From the NCBI RefSeq assembly GCF_025642745.1, contig NZ_JANZKP010000001.1, positions 154,516 to 218,515 on the forward strand: a DNA stretch of 64,000 bases, written 5' to 3'. This DNA comes from Cellulomonas sp. RIT-PI-Y. GTDB taxonomy: Bacteria; Actinomycetota; Actinomycetes; Actinomycetales; Cellulomonadaceae. The position numbers and the translations under genes were made by a program. Below the pieces are notes generated by a model that was not told where the DNA came from, did no database searches, and saw only the letters and a program-made list of their open reading frames with translations. Position 1 is the first letter of the stretch. Every line of letters begins with the position of its first letter. Of the stretch, positions 7,232 through 16,273 are shown in pieces.

Positions 7232-8386
7232 ATGACCGTGCAGCGGATGATCTGGAACCAGACCGCCTACTTCGGCGCCGGAGCGGTGGAGGTGATCCCG
7301 GAGGAGCTCACCCGGCGCGGCTTCACCACGGCCTTCGTGGTGTCCGACGCCGTGCTGGTCGAGACCGGCGTCACCGGGCGGGTCACCGACCTGCTGGACG
7401 CCGCGGGCATCGCCTACCAGGTGTACAGCGACGTGCTCCCGAACCCCCCGATCGAGAACGTGCAGGCCGGGGTCGCGGCGTTCCGGGCCGCCGGTGCCGA
7501 CGTGCTGATCGGGGTGGGCGGCGGCTCACCGCAGGACACCTGCAAGGCGATCGGCATCATCGTCGCCAACCCGGAGTTCGAGGACGTGCGCTCCCTGGAG
7601 GGCGTGGCCCCGACCACCCGGCCGAGCATCCCGATCATCGCGGTCCCCACCACCGCCGGGACCGCGTCGGAGACCACGATCAACTACGTCATCACCGACA
7701 CCGAACGGCAGCGGAAGTTCGTCTGCGTCGACCCGCACGACATCCCGGTGCTCGCGGTGGTCGACCCGGAGATGATGGCGAGCGCGCCCCGATCGCTGAA
7801 GGTCGCCACCGGCCTGGACGCCCTCACGCACGCGATCGAGGGCTACACCACCGCCGGCGCGTGGGAGCTGTCCGACCTGTTCCACCTCAAGGCGATCCGG
7901 ACCATCGCGACCTCACTGCGCCACGCCGCCGACGGCGACGCGGCGGCCATGGAGCGGATGGCGCTGGGCCAGTACGTCGCGGGGATGGGCTACTCCAACG
8001 TCGGCCTCGGCCTGGTGCACGCCATGGCGCACCCGCTCGGCGCGTTCTACTCCGCGCCGCACGGGGTGGCCAACGGCATCCTGCTCGCACCGGTGATGGC
8101 GTTCAACGCCGCGCACACCGGGGAGAAGCTCCGGGACGTGGCCGCCGCGTTCGGGGTCGAGGACGCCGCCACCCTGCCGCTGGACCGGGCCCGAGCCGCC
8201 GCCGTCGATGCGGTCGCCGCCCTGACCCGAGACCTGGGCAACCCGACCTCGATCACTGCCGTCGGGGCCACCGAGGCGGACGTCCCGGCGCTGGCCAAGG
8301 CCGCCTTCGACGACGTCTGCGCCGGCGGCAACCCCCGCCCCGCGACCGTCACCGACATCGAGGACCTGTTCCGCTCCCTGCTCTGA
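7232..8386 (+). CDS. fucO: Lactaldehyde reductase / 1,2-propanediol oxidoreductase
   Basis: This 384-residue group III iron-dependent alcohol dehydrogenase contains GVGGGSPQDTCKAIGII at residues 95-110, the NAD-binding signature of FucO. The iron ligands fall at Asp196, His200, His263 and His277, the same numbering as in E. coli FucO. It reduces the L-lactaldehyde made by RhaD to L-1,2-propanediol, regenerating NAD+ under low oxygen. The ATG at 7232 follows GGAGG. The gene is divergent from the transporter-rhaM-rhaI operon and has its own LacI-type operator, so it belongs to the same regulon. Confidence 0.93.
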   Translation: MTVQRMIWNQTAYFGAGAVEVIPEELTRRGFTTAFVVSDAVLVETGVTGRVTDLLDAAGIAYQVYSDVLPNPPIENVQAGVAAFRAAGADVLIGVGGGSPQDTCKAIGIIVANPEFEDVRSLEGVAPTTRPSIPIIAVPTTAGTASETTINYVITDTERQRKFVCVDPHDIPVLAVVDPEMMASAPRSLKVATGLDALTHAIEGYTTAGAWELSDLFHLKAIRTIATSLRHAADGDAAAMERMALGQYVAGMGYSNVGLGLVHAMAHPLGAFYSAPHGVANGILLAPVMAFNAAHTGEKLRDVAAAFGVEDAATLPLDRARAAAVDAVAALTRDLGNPTSITAVGATEADVPALAKAAFDDVCAGGNPRPATVTDIEDLFRSLL

Positions 8387-8497
8387 CCCCCACCCGTCCG
8401 CGACCCCTGTGCCATCGGTGCGCCGCTGCCGTCGGTGAGCCGTACCCGCCGGCCAGCCACGCGCGCCGGTACGCCGCCGCCACCGGTGATCCGTGCC

Positions 8498-8537
8498 GAG
8501 GTCGGCGCCCCAGGTCACGGGGACGGGGGCGGACCTC
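8498..8537. terminator. Hairpin between convergent fucO and the LacI-type gene
   Basis: GAGGTC at 8498-8503 pairs with GACCTC at 8532-8537, followed by an interrupted GC/CCCC:GGGG stem. It overlaps the stop codon of the minus-strand regulator gene and lies 112 bases after the fucO stop. It could end transcription in both directions. The stem has a mismatch and a bulge. Confidence 0.45.
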
Positions 8538-9558
8538 AGGCCGGGACGCTGGTCGCCCGGACCACGAGCTCCGGCCGGAAGACCTCGCGCTCGCGCACCG
8601 GCTCCCCCGCCTCGGTCCGGCCCAGCAGGATGTCGGCGGCCCGGAACCCCAGCCGGTGCGCGGGCTGCCGCACCGACGTCAACGGGGTGGCCAGCTCGGC
8701 CGCGACCTCGATGTCGTCGTAGCCCACGATCGCGATGCTGCCGATCAGCTCCGGTCGGCGACGCCGGATCTCGCGCTGGACGCCGATCGCGACCAGGTCG
8801 TTGACGCAGAACACCGCTCGCGGTGTCCGGTCCGAGGCCAGCAGTGGCGCGATCGCGTCCGCCCCGCCGCCCGCGTCCAGGGTGTCGATCAGCACCTCCC
8901 GGATCACCGCGGCCGGGTCGAGTCCGCGCCGCTCGACCGCCCGCTGCAGACCGGTCAACCGGTCCCGGCACGGGCGGAGGGTGTGCGGCCCGTTGAGCAT
9001 CACGATCTCCCGGTGGCCCAGCTCCAACAGGTGCTCGCCCGCCAGCCGGCCGCCCTCGACGTCATCCACCGCCACCGAGGACAGCGCCGACGTCGGCGAG
9101 GTCATGTCCAGCAGCACGGTGTTCATACCGCGCGACGCCAGGGTCAGCAGCGGGCCGAGGTCGTCGCCGGTGGGCACCACCAGCAGACCGGACACCCCGT
9201 GCTCGACGAACAGGCGCAGGTAGCGCGCCTCCCGCTCCGGGTCGTCGTCCGAGCTGGCCAGCATGAGCGTGTGGTCCGCCGCGCCCAGCCGGTCCTCGAT
9301 CCCGCGGGCCACCTCGGTGAAGAACGGGTTGCGGATGTCCAGCACGATCGCGCCGACCGTGGTGATCGTGCCGGCCCGCAGCTGCCGCGCCGAGGCGTTC
9401 GGCACGAAGGACAGCTGCCGGATCGCCTCCTGCACCCGCTCCCGGGTCGCCGGGGCCACCCGCTCCGGCCGGTTCAGCACGTTCGACACGGTGCCGACCG
9501 AGACGCCCGCCAGACGCGCGACATCACCGATCGAGCTCCGGCGGGTGGCGGCTGACAC
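8536..9558 (-). CDS. LacI-family transcriptional regulator of rhamnose catabolism
   Basis: The protein has 340 residues. Its N-terminal helix-turn-helix SSIGDVARLAGVSVGTVSNVLNRPERVAPATRERV (residues 8-42) is classic LacI/GalR, followed by the hinge NASARQLRAG and a periplasmic-binding-protein-like effector domain (TITTVGAIVLDIRNPFFTEVARGIED). The GTG at 9558 is chosen because it places the helix-turn-helix at the usual distance from the N-terminus, with GAGG 6 bases upstream. Its position next to fucO and the three matching palindromes in the cluster make it the probable repressor, with rhamnose or a catabolite as inducer. Enterobacteria use AraC-type RhaS/RhaR instead. Confidence 0.88.
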   Translation of the reverse strand: MSAATRRSSIGDVARLAGVSVGTVSNVLNRPERVAPATRERVQEAIRQLSFVPNASARQLRAGTITTVGAIVLDIRNPFFTEVARGIEDRLGAADHTLMLASSDDDPEREARYLRLFVEHGVSGLLVVPTGDDLGPLLTLASRGMNTVLLDMTSPTSALSSVAVDDVEGGRLAGEHLLELGHREIVMLNGPHTLRPCRDRLTGLQRAVERRGLDPAAVIREVLIDTLDAGGGADAIAPLLASDRTPRAVFCVNDLVAIGVQREIRRRRPELIGSIAIVGYDDIEVAAELATPLTSVRQPAHRLGFRAADILLGRTEAGEPVREREVFRPELVVRATSVPA

Positions 9559-9598
9559 GCGGGCCTCTGGTTCTGCGGTCGTGTGGTGCGGGACGGTG

Positions 9599-12328
9599 CT
9601 ACTTCTTCGCGGCGGCCTTGCGGGTGGTGGTCTTGCGCGCGGCGGGCTTCTTCTTCGGCGCCTGGGCCCGCTTGTCCGCCAGCAGCTCGATCGCCTGCTC
9701 GCGGGTGATCGTCTCCGGGGTGACGTCCCGGGGCAGGGTGCGGTTGGTGGTGCCGTCGGTGACGTACGCGCCGAACCGCCCGTCCTTGACCACGATCGGC
9801 TTCTCCGAGGTCGGGTCGTCGCCGAGCTCACGCAGCGGCGGCGTGGCGGTGGCGCCCCGGCCGCGCTTGGGCTGGGCGTAGATCGCCAGCGCCTCCTCCA
9901 GCGTGGTGCTGAAGATGGCGTCCTCCGACGGCAGGGTGCGCGAGTCGGTGCCCTTCTTCAGGTACGGGCCGTAGCGGCCGTTCTGCGCGGTGATCTCGGT
10001 GCCGGTCTCCGGGTCGGCGCCGACCACGCGCGGCAGGCTGAGCAGCTTGAGCGCGTCGTCCAGGGTCACCGTGTTCAGGGACATCGACGAGAACAACGAG
10101 CCGGTGCGCGGCTTGGGCTGCGCGGCGAGCGCCTTCTTCCTGGCGGCCGCGGACAGCCCCGGGTCCAGCTCGGGCTCGGGCAGCAGCTCCGTGACGTACG
10201 GACCGAACCGGCCGTTCTTGGCGACGATGGTGGTGCCGGTCGACGGGTCGGTGCCGAGCACCAGGTCGCCCTCCGGCTCGGCCTCCAGCAGCTCCCGGGC
10301 CTTGGCGGCGGTGAGCTCGTCCGGGGCCATGTCGTCGGGGACCGAGGCGCGCTTGGGGTTCCCGTCCGGGCCGGGCTCGCCCTGGTTGTCCTCGATGTAG
10401 GGGCCGTAGCGACCGACCCGCAGGGTGAGGCCGTCGCCGAGGTCGATGGAGTTGACCTCGCGGGCGTCGATCTCGCCGAGGTTGGCGACCAGCTCGCGCA
10501 GGCCGTCACCGTCGACACCGTCCGCCGCGGCGTTCCCGAAGTAGAACCGGGTCAGCCAGTCCACCCGGTCCTCGGTCCCGGCGGCGATGGCGTCCAGGTC
10601 CTGCTCCATCCCGGCGGTGAAGTCGTAGTCCACCAGCCGGTCGAAGTTCTCCTCCAGCAGCCGGGTAACCGCGAACGCCAGCCAGGTCGGCACCAGCGCC
10701 TGACCACGGTTGGTCACGTAGCCCCGGTCCTGGATCACCGAGATGGTGGCGGCGTAGGTCGACGGACGGCCGATCCCGCGCTCCTCCAGCGCCTTGACCA
10801 GGCTGGCCTCGGTGAAGCGCGGCGGCGGGGAGGTGCGGTGGCCGTCCGCGGTCAGGTCCGAGGCGGCCAGCGGGTCGCCCTCGGACATCCGCGGCAGCCG
10901 GGTCTCCTCCTTGCCCGCGGCGTCCTTGCCCTCGTAGCGCTCGACGTCGCGACCCTCCTCGTAGGCGGCCAGGAAGCCGCGGAAGGTGATCACGGTGCCG
11001 GAGGCGGAGAACTGGGCCTCGGTGGCCGCGCCGGTCGACGGCGCGGGCACGGTGGCGCCCAGCCGGACGGTGGTGGTCTGCACCTTGGCGTCGGCCATCT
11101 GGGAGGCGACGGTGCGCTTCCAGATCAGCTCGTACAGCCGGAACTGGTCGCCGGACAGCTCGCGCGCGACCTGCGCCGGGGTGCGGAAGTTGTCACCGGC
11201 GGGCCGGATCGCCTCGTGCGCCTCCTGGGCGCCCTTGGACTTGGCCGCGTACATCCGCGGCTTGTCCGCGACGTGGTCCGCGCCGTACAGCTCCGCGGCC
11301 TGCCGACGGGCGGCGTCGATCGCCTGGGTGCTCAGCACCGGCGAGTCGGTCCGCATGTAGGTGATGTAGCCGTTCTCGTACAGGCTCTGCGCGGTGCGCA
11401 TGGTCTGCCGGGACGCCATCCGCAGCTTGCGCGAGGCCTCCTGCTGCAGGGTCGAGGTGGTGAACGGCGCGGCCGGGCGACGAGTGCTGGGCTTGGACTC
11501 CAGCGAGCGCACCGCGAAGTCCGCACCGTCCAGCGCGGAGACCCACGCGGTCGCGGCGGCCTCGTCCAGGTGGATCGTCGAGCCGGTGCCCTTGAGCACG
11601 CCGTCGTCGCCGAAATCGCGGCCGGTGGCCACCCGCTGATCGCCGATCCGGGTCAGCCGGGCGTCGAAGGAAGGCTCGTCGGCGGACTCGACCGCGAAGG
11701 TGCCGGTGAGGTCCCAGTAGTCGGCGGCGACGAAGGCCATCCGCTCCCGCTCGCGCTCGACCACCAGCCGGGTCGCGACCGACTGCACGCGACCGGCGGA
11801 GAGTCCCTGGCGGACCTTGCGCCACAGCACCGGGCTGACCTCGTAGCCGTACAGCCGGTCCAGGATGCGCCGGGTCTCCTGGGCGTCGACCAGGCGCACG
11901 TCCAGCTCGCGGGTGTTCTCCAGCGCCCGGGTGATCGCCTCGCGGGTGATCTCGTGGAAGACCATCCGCTTGACCGGCACCTTGGGCTTGAGCTCCTGCA
12001 GCAGGTGCCAGGCGATGGCCTCGCCCTCGCGGTCCTCATCGGTGGCGAGGTAGAGCTCGTCGGAGTCCTTGAGCTTCCGCTTGAGCTCGGCGACCTTCTT
12101 CTTCTTGTCCGCGTCGACCACGTAGTACGGCTCGAACCCGTTGTCCACGTCGACGGCGAACTTGCCGAAGGGTCCCTTCTTCATCTCCGCGGGCAGCTCG
12201 GAGGGCTGCGGCAGGTCACGGATGTGCCCGACGCTGGCCTCGACGTCGTAGTCGTCGCCGAGGTACCCGGCGATCGTGCGCGCCTTGGCGGGCGACTCCA
12301 CGATGACCAGCTTGCGACCTGCGGACAT
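9599..12328 (-). CDS. topA: DNA topoisomerase I
   Basis: This 909-residue type IA topoisomerase relaxes negative supercoils. It opens with KLVIVESPAKARTIAGYL (TOPRIM strand 1) and carries the acidic TOPRIM motif LATDEDREGEAIAWHL at residues 94-110. The catalytic tyrosine is Tyr324 in ITYMRTDS. The C-terminal third has repeated GRYGPY / GRFGPYV / GRFGAYV units, the zinc-free actinobacterial toprim-C repeats, and ends in a Lys/Arg/Ala tail (KKKPAARKTTTRKAAAKK) like the mycobacterial basic tail. The ATG at 12328 follows AGGAAG. It is the only essential housekeeping gene between the rhamnose and two-component regions. Confidence 0.96.
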   Translation of the reverse strand: MSAGRKLVIVESPAKARTIAGYLGDDYDVEASVGHIRDLPQPSELPAEMKKGPFGKFAVDVDNGFEPYYVVDADKKKKVAELKRKLKDSDELYLATDEDREGEAIAWHLLQELKPKVPVKRMVFHEITREAITRALENTRELDVRLVDAQETRRILDRLYGYEVSPVLWRKVRQGLSAGRVQSVATRLVVERERERMAFVAADYWDLTGTFAVESADEPSFDARLTRIGDQRVATGRDFGDDGVLKGTGSTIHLDEAAATAWVSALDGADFAVRSLESKPSTRRPAAPFTTSTLQQEASRKLRMASRQTMRTAQSLYENGYITYMRTDSPVLSTQAIDAARRQAAELYGADHVADKPRMYAAKSKGAQEAHEAIRPAGDNFRTPAQVARELSGDQFRLYELIWKRTVASQMADAKVQTTTVRLGATVPAPSTGAATEAQFSASGTVITFRGFLAAYEEGRDVERYEGKDAAGKEETRLPRMSEGDPLAASDLTADGHRTSPPPRFTEASLVKALEERGIGRPSTYAATISVIQDRGYVTNRGQALVPTWLAFAVTRLLEENFDRLVDYDFTAGMEQDLDAIAAGTEDRVDWLTRFYFGNAAADGVDGDGLRELVANLGEIDAREVNSIDLGDGLTLRVGRYGPYIEDNQGEPGPDGNPKRASVPDDMAPDELTAAKARELLEAEPEGDLVLGTDPSTGTTIVAKNGRFGPYVTELLPEPELDPGLSAAARKKALAAQPKPRTGSLFSSMSLNTVTLDDALKLLSLPRVVGADPETGTEITAQNGRYGPYLKKGTDSRTLPSEDAIFSTTLEEALAIYAQPKRGRGATATPPLRELGDDPTSEKPIVVKDGRFGAYVTDGTTNRTLPRDVTPETITREQAIELLADKRAQAPKKKPAARKTTTRKAAAKK

Positions 12329-12368
12329 GAACTTCCTGCTTCCTCGGTGAGACGACAACGGGGGAACT

Positions 12369-13325
12369 CTACGACGGACCGTCCCGCAGCCCGGCGGCCA
12401 CCGCGGATCGGCGCAGCGCGACCAGGACGGCGAACGACAGGGCGGCCACCGCCACGATGCCCAGTGCGCCACCACCGTAGGCGGTCAGCAGCGAAGCGCG
12501 GTCGGCGAGCGGGTCGGCGGCGTGCCAGGTGCTCACCAGACCGAGGGCGCCGGTGATGCCGGCCCCGAGCGAGATGAGCAGGAGCAGCACGATGGCCACC
12601 CGGTCGCCGGTGCGGCCCACGGGATGGCGGGACACGACCGGCACCGCGGCGGTCGGGGTCACCCGGTGCTCGCGGACGCCCACGGCGGGGACCAGGCAGG
12701 CCAGCGCACCCCAGACCAGCACCACCAGCAGCGCCGCCACGACGTCGGAGGGCCGGTGCCACTGGCCGACCAGGGTGGAGATCCCGGTCGCCCCGGCATA
12801 GCCCGCGCCGAGCACGGCCACCCAGGGCCGGGCCCGCGGCGGGACCACCAGCAGCACCGCCACCGCCACGGACGCCGCCGCGGTGGTGTGCCCGCTGGGC
12901 AGCGTGTTGAAGTCCGGGCCGTGTCCCCAGTCCGGGCGGTCCCAGACCAGCTTCTTGAGCACCTGGGTGCTGATGTTCGCGCCGCCCAGCACCACGGTGG
13001 CCGCGATGGCCAGCGACCACCGCCGCCGGATCAGCGCGATCGTCCCGCAGGCCAGCACGGCCGCCACGATGAAACCGACCGACACCACGTCCAGCACCGG
13101 CTCGGCGACCTGCCACAGCGTGGTCTGGCCGATGTGCGCACCCTCCAGGGCCGCCTGGTCGACCGACTGACCGTGCTCGGTCCCGACGAACAACCGCCAG
13201 CACCCGACCACACCCGACGCCGCGACCAGCACCACCAGCACGGTCCACGCCACCGCCGCACCGGAGCGCCGGGCACCGGGCACCCGCGCGGGAGCGGGCG
13301 GCAGCGGGGCGTGGACGGAGGTCAT
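12369..13325 (-). CDS. PAP2-superfamily membrane phosphatase
   Basis: This 318-residue membrane protein has about six or more hydrophobic segments and PAP2 motifs: KKLVWDRPDW (motif 1, near residue 124), TLPSGHTTAAA (motif 2) and STLVGQWHRPSDV (motif 3, where the usual Ser-Arg is Ser-Thr). Relatives dephosphorylate phosphatidic acid, undecaprenyl pyrophosphate or other lipid phosphates on the outer face of the membrane. An extra C-terminal block of four segments follows the catalytic core. The start has no Shine-Dalgarno but a TACGGT hexamer 7 bases upstream, suggesting a leaderless transcript. Confidence 0.8.
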   Translation of the reverse strand: MTSVHAPLPPAPARVPGARRSGAAVAWTVLVVLVAASGVVGCWRLFVGTEHGQSVDQAALEGAHIGQTTLWQVAEPVLDVVSVGFIVAAVLACGTIALIRRRWSLAIAATVVLGGANISTQVLKKLVWDRPDWGHGPDFNTLPSGHTTAAASVAVAVLLVVPPRARPWVAVLGAGYAGATGISTLVGQWHRPSDVVAALLVVLVWGALACLVPAVGVREHRVTPTAAVPVVSRHPVGRTGDRVAIVLLLLISLGAGITGALGLVSTWHAADPLADRASLLTAYGGGALGIVAVAALSFAVLVALRRSAVAAGLRDGPS

Positions 13326-13332
13326 GGCGCTC

Positions 13333-13338
13333 ACCGTA
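13333..13338 (-). promoter_or_regulatory. Leaderless -10 element of the PAP2 gene
   Basis: The minus strand reads TACGGT, followed by 7 bases and then the ATG at 13325, so the transcript would begin at or next to the start codon. No ribosome site is present. Confidence 0.55.
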
Positions 13339-13484
13339 GGCGACGGCGGGGACGGCAGCCGATTCACCGGGGCCCCGCACACCGAACGTGCACGGAACCC
13401 CTGGGGTGCGCACAGGACCGCCGCGCGTCACTCTGAGAGCACACGGCCACATCGTGGTGGCCACCGTCCGGGGAGGTTCCGGCC

Positions 13485-13865
13485 ATGGCCGATCTCGGCA
13501 ACCCGTTCAGCGGGTACTCGGTGGACGACATCGACGCGGCACAGCGGTTCTACGGGCAGACGCTCGGTCTGGAGACGCGCCCGGTGAACGGGCTGCTCTG
13601 GCTCCGGCTCGGCACCGGCGCCGACGTGCTGCTCTATCCCAAGGGCGACGCCCATGTGCCGGCGTCCTTCACCGTGCTGAACTTCCGGGTGGCGGACGTC
13701 CCCGGCACGGTGGCGGAGCTGCGCGGGCGGGGCGTCGAGTTCGAGCGCTACGAGGGCACGCCGACCCAGACCGACGAGGACGGGGTGTTCCGCGGCGGCG
13801 GTCCGCTGATCGCCTGGTTCACCGACCCGGCCGGCAACGTGCTGTCGATCGTGGCCGACGACTGA
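13485..13865 (+). CDS. VOC-superfamily protein (glyoxalase/bleomycin-resistance fold)
   Basis: This 126-residue protein has the paired beta-alpha-beta-beta-beta units of the vicinal-oxygen-chelate fold: FSGYSVDDIDAAQRFYGQTLGLE at the start, FTVLNFRVADVPGTVAELRGRGVEFE in the middle and LIAWFTDPAGNVLSIVADD at the end. Family members act as lyases, dioxygenases or drug-binding proteins, and the substrate cannot be inferred here. The ATG follows GGGGAGG. It stands alone in front of the two-component operon. Confidence 0.75.
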   Translation: MADLGNPFSGYSVDDIDAAQRFYGQTLGLETRPVNGLLWLRLGTGADVLLYPKGDAHVPASFTVLNFRVADVPGTVAELRGRGVEFERYEGTPTQTDEDGVFRGGGPLIAWFTDPAGNVLSIVADD

Positions 13866-13879
13866 GGACCCACAGGGTT

Positions 13880-13888
13880 CTCACAGGC
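13880..13888 (+). promoter_or_regulatory. CTCACAGGC element upstream of the response-regulator gene
   Basis: CTCACAGGC here is repeated exactly at 17324-17332, in front of the GT2 gene. It is followed by CTCACGTCAGG, giving a loose direct repeat of the kind OmpR-type regulators bind. Autoregulation and control of the glycosyltransferase operon is a hypothesis. Confidence 0.3.
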
Positions 13889-13930
13889 TCACGTCAGGAC
13901 CGGTTCAGCCAGCGGACGCACAGTGAACTC

Positions 13931-14665
13931 ATGACCGCCTCCACACTCACCCGCGAAGCCCTGACCCGTCCGGACGGCCAGCCCGTCCGCGCCCTCGTCG
14001 TCGACGACGAGGCCACACTCGCCGAGCTGCTGTCCACCGCCCTGCGCTACGAGGGCTGGCAGGTGGAGCACGCGCTCACCGGCCAGACCGCGATCAAGCA
14101 GGCCAAGCACCTCGACCCCGACGTGATCCTGCTCGACGTCATGCTCCCCGACCTGTCCGGTCTGGAGGTGCTGCGCCGGATCCGCGCCACCCACCCGACG
14201 GTGCCGGTGCTGTTCCTCACCGCCAAGGACGCGGTCGAGGACCGGATCGCCGGGCTCACCGCCGGGGGCGACGACTACGTCACCAAGCCGTTCAGCCTGG
14301 AGGAGGTCGTGGCCCGGCTGCGTGCCCTGCTGCGCCGGACCGGCGCGGTCAACCAGCGCGAGGAGGCCGTCCTGACCGTCGGCGACCTGGTGATGGACGA
14401 GGACTCGCACGAGGTCACCCGTGGCGGCGAGGACATCCGGCTGACCGCCACCGAGTTCGAGCTGCTGCGCTACTTCATGCGCAACCCCAAGCGGGTGCTG
14501 TCCAAGGCGCAGATCCTGGACCGGGTCTGGCAGTACGACTTCGGCGGGCAGGCGAACATCGTCGAGCTGTACGTGTCCTACCTGCGTCGCAAGATCGACA
14601 AGGGCCGCGAGCCGATGCTGCACACCCTGCGCGGCGTGGGCTACGTGCTCAAGCCCGCCGCGTGA
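13931..14665 (+). CDS. OmpR/PhoB-type response regulator
   Basis: The protein has 244 residues. The receiver domain (20-135) has the acidic pair VVDDEAT at 24-27, the phosphoacceptor Asp69 in VILLDVMLPD, and the conserved lysine in YVTKPFSLEE. The winged-helix output domain (150-244) ends in the canonical VELYVSYLRRKIDKG...TLRGVGYVLKP. It is closest in style to mycobacterial TrcR/PrrA-like regulators. The stop overlaps the kinase GTG start by 4 bases, so the pair is translationally coupled. There is no clear Shine-Dalgarno; a CACAGT hexamer ends 6 bases before the ATG. Confidence 0.93.
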   Translation: MTASTLTREALTRPDGQPVRALVVDDEATLAELLSTALRYEGWQVEHALTGQTAIKQAKHLDPDVILLDVMLPDLSGLEVLRRIRATHPTVPVLFLTAKDAVEDRIAGLTAGGDDYVTKPFSLEEVVARLRALLRRTGAVNQREEAVLTVGDLVMDEDSHEVTRGGEDIRLTATEFELLRYFMRNPKRVLSKAQILDRVWQYDFGGQANIVELYVSYLRRKIDKGREPMLHTLRGVGYVLKPAA

Positions 14666-16197
14666 GCGTCGCCGCCGCCCGCCCGCGCACCCGCTGGACG
14701 CTGCGCCGCCGTCTGGTCGCCGTGGTGCTGGTGCTGCTGGCCTCGGTGGCGGCGGTCATGGGCGTGGTGTCCACCCTGGCACTGCGCAGCTCGCTGATCG
14801 GGCAGATCGACCAGCGGCTGGAGTCCGCCAGCCAGCGCGCGGAGCAGGCGCCGGAGCGGTTCCGGGACGGGATGCCCACGGACGCACCGACCGCCGGTGA
14901 CTCGTCCGGGACCGAGCCCACCCCGCCGACCACCGGCACCGACGTGCCGCCCGCGCTCGGCCTGCCCGGCCAGGACGTCGGCACCGTGAACGTCTACCAG
15001 CTGAACGGCCAGACACTGTCCGGCTACCTCGACGACGACGGCGTGAGCCAGCAGCTCACCGACGAGCAGCTCGACGTGCTGCTCGGCCTGACCCCCAGCG
15101 GCGCGATGGTCACCGTGGAGCTGCCGGAGCTCGGCAGCTACCGCGTGGTGTCCACCACGAACGACGACGGTGATCTGTCGATCACCGCCCTGCCGCTGTC
15201 CGGTGCCACCTCGACGGTCGACAAGTTCCTGGCGGTGGAGATCGCGGTCGCGGCGATCGGCCTGCTGGTCGGCGCCTGGCTGGCCACCGTGCTGGTCCGG
15301 CGCGAGCTGCGCCCGTTGGACCGGGTGGCGGCCACCGCGACCCGGGTCGCCCAGATGCCCCTGGCCCGCGGCGAGGTGGAGATCGCCGAGCGGGTGCCGG
15401 AGCAGGACACCGACCCGGGCACCGAGGTGGGCCAGGTCGGCTCCGCCCTCAACCAGATGCTCGGGCACGTGGAGTCCGCTCTGACGGCCCGGCACGAGTC
15501 GGAGACCCAGGTCCGCCGGTTCGTCGCCGACGCCTCGCACGAGCTGCGCACTCCGCTCGCCTCGATCCGGGGCTACGCCGAGCTGGTGCAGCGCCTGCCC
15601 GAGGACCTGCCGGAGGACGCGCTGCGCGCCATGGGCCGGGTGGAGTCGGAGGCGCGGCGGATGACGACCCTGGTCGAGGACATGCTGCTGCTGGCCCGCC
15701 TGGACGCCGGCCGCGATCTGGACCTGCAGGAGGTCGACCTGGCCGGGCTCGCCGTGGACGCGGTCGCCGACGCGCACGTCGCCGGGCCGGACCACGACTG
15801 GCGGCTGGACCTGGGCGAGGAGGACGACGAGCCGCCCGCACCGGTGATCGGCGACGAGCACCGGCTGCGTCAGGTGCTGCTCAACCTGCTGTCCAACGCC
15901 CGGGTGCACACCCCCGCCGGCACCCGGGTGGTGGTGTCCGTGCGCGAGGAGGGCTCCGAGGTCGTGCTGCGGGTGCGCGACGACGGGCCGGGCATCCCCG
16001 AGCCGCTGCTGTCCCGCCTGTTCCTGCGCTTCGCCCGGGGCGACGAGTCCCGCAACCGCGCCGCCGGCTCGACCGGGCTGGGCCTGGCCATCGTGCGCGC
16101 GGTCGTCACGGCGCACGGCGGCACGATCGTCGCGGACGGCACCCCGGGTGCGACCACGTTCACGGTCCGGCTGCCGCGCGCGGACCCGGTGGCCTGA
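14662..16197 (+). CDS. Sensor histidine kinase
   Basis: This 511-residue membrane kinase has a first transmembrane segment at about 18-40 and an extracytoplasmic region to about 188 that includes a Pro/Thr-rich stretch. A second transmembrane segment at 190-212 leads into a HAMP linker, and the H-box FVADASHELRTPLASIRGY places the phosphorylated histidine at 293. The ATP-binding domain has the N-box NLLSNARVHTP, G1 DDGPGIP and G2 GSTGLGLAIV. The GTG start overlaps the response-regulator stop. The signal is unknown, and the downstream glycosyltransferase operon is a candidate target. Confidence 0.93.
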   Translation: MSVAAARPRTRWTLRRRLVAVVLVLLASVAAVMGVVSTLALRSSLIGQIDQRLESASQRAEQAPERFRDGMPTDAPTAGDSSGTEPTPPTTGTDVPPALGLPGQDVGTVNVYQLNGQTLSGYLDDDGVSQQLTDEQLDVLLGLTPSGAMVTVELPELGSYRVVSTTNDDGDLSITALPLSGATSTVDKFLAVEIAVAAIGLLVGAWLATVLVRRELRPLDRVAATATRVAQMPLARGEVEIAERVPEQDTDPGTEVGQVGSALNQMLGHVESALTARHESETQVRRFVADASHELRTPLASIRGYAELVQRLPEDLPEDALRAMGRVESEARRMTTLVEDMLLLARLDAGRDLDLQEVDLAGLAVDAVADAHVAGPDHDWRLDLGEEDDEPPAPVIGDEHRLRQVLLNLLSNARVHTPAGTRVVVSVREEGSEVVLRVRDDGPGIPEPLLSRLFLRFARGDESRNRAAGSTGLGLAIVRAVVTAHGGTIVADGTPGATTFTVRLPRADPVA

Positions 16198-16219
16198 GAC
16201 CGGGGCGACCGGAGGAGCG

Positions 16220-16260
16220 GTCGGGGTCCGGACGGGTCCCCCTGCCGTCCGGACCCCGAC
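16220..16260. terminator. Bidirectional hairpin terminator after the kinase
   Basis: A 16-base arm (16220-16235) is perfectly complementary to 16245-16260, with a 9-base loop, between the convergent kinase and aldo/keto reductase genes. There is no U-tract on either side, as is common in actinobacteria. Confidence 0.75.
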
Positions 16261-16273
16261 CCGACGGCTCCGC

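Noticed and set aside
9263..12556. 1,097-codon frame antisense to topA
   Set aside because: It overlaps topA, whose domains and catalytic tyrosine are intact, and shows no family features itself.
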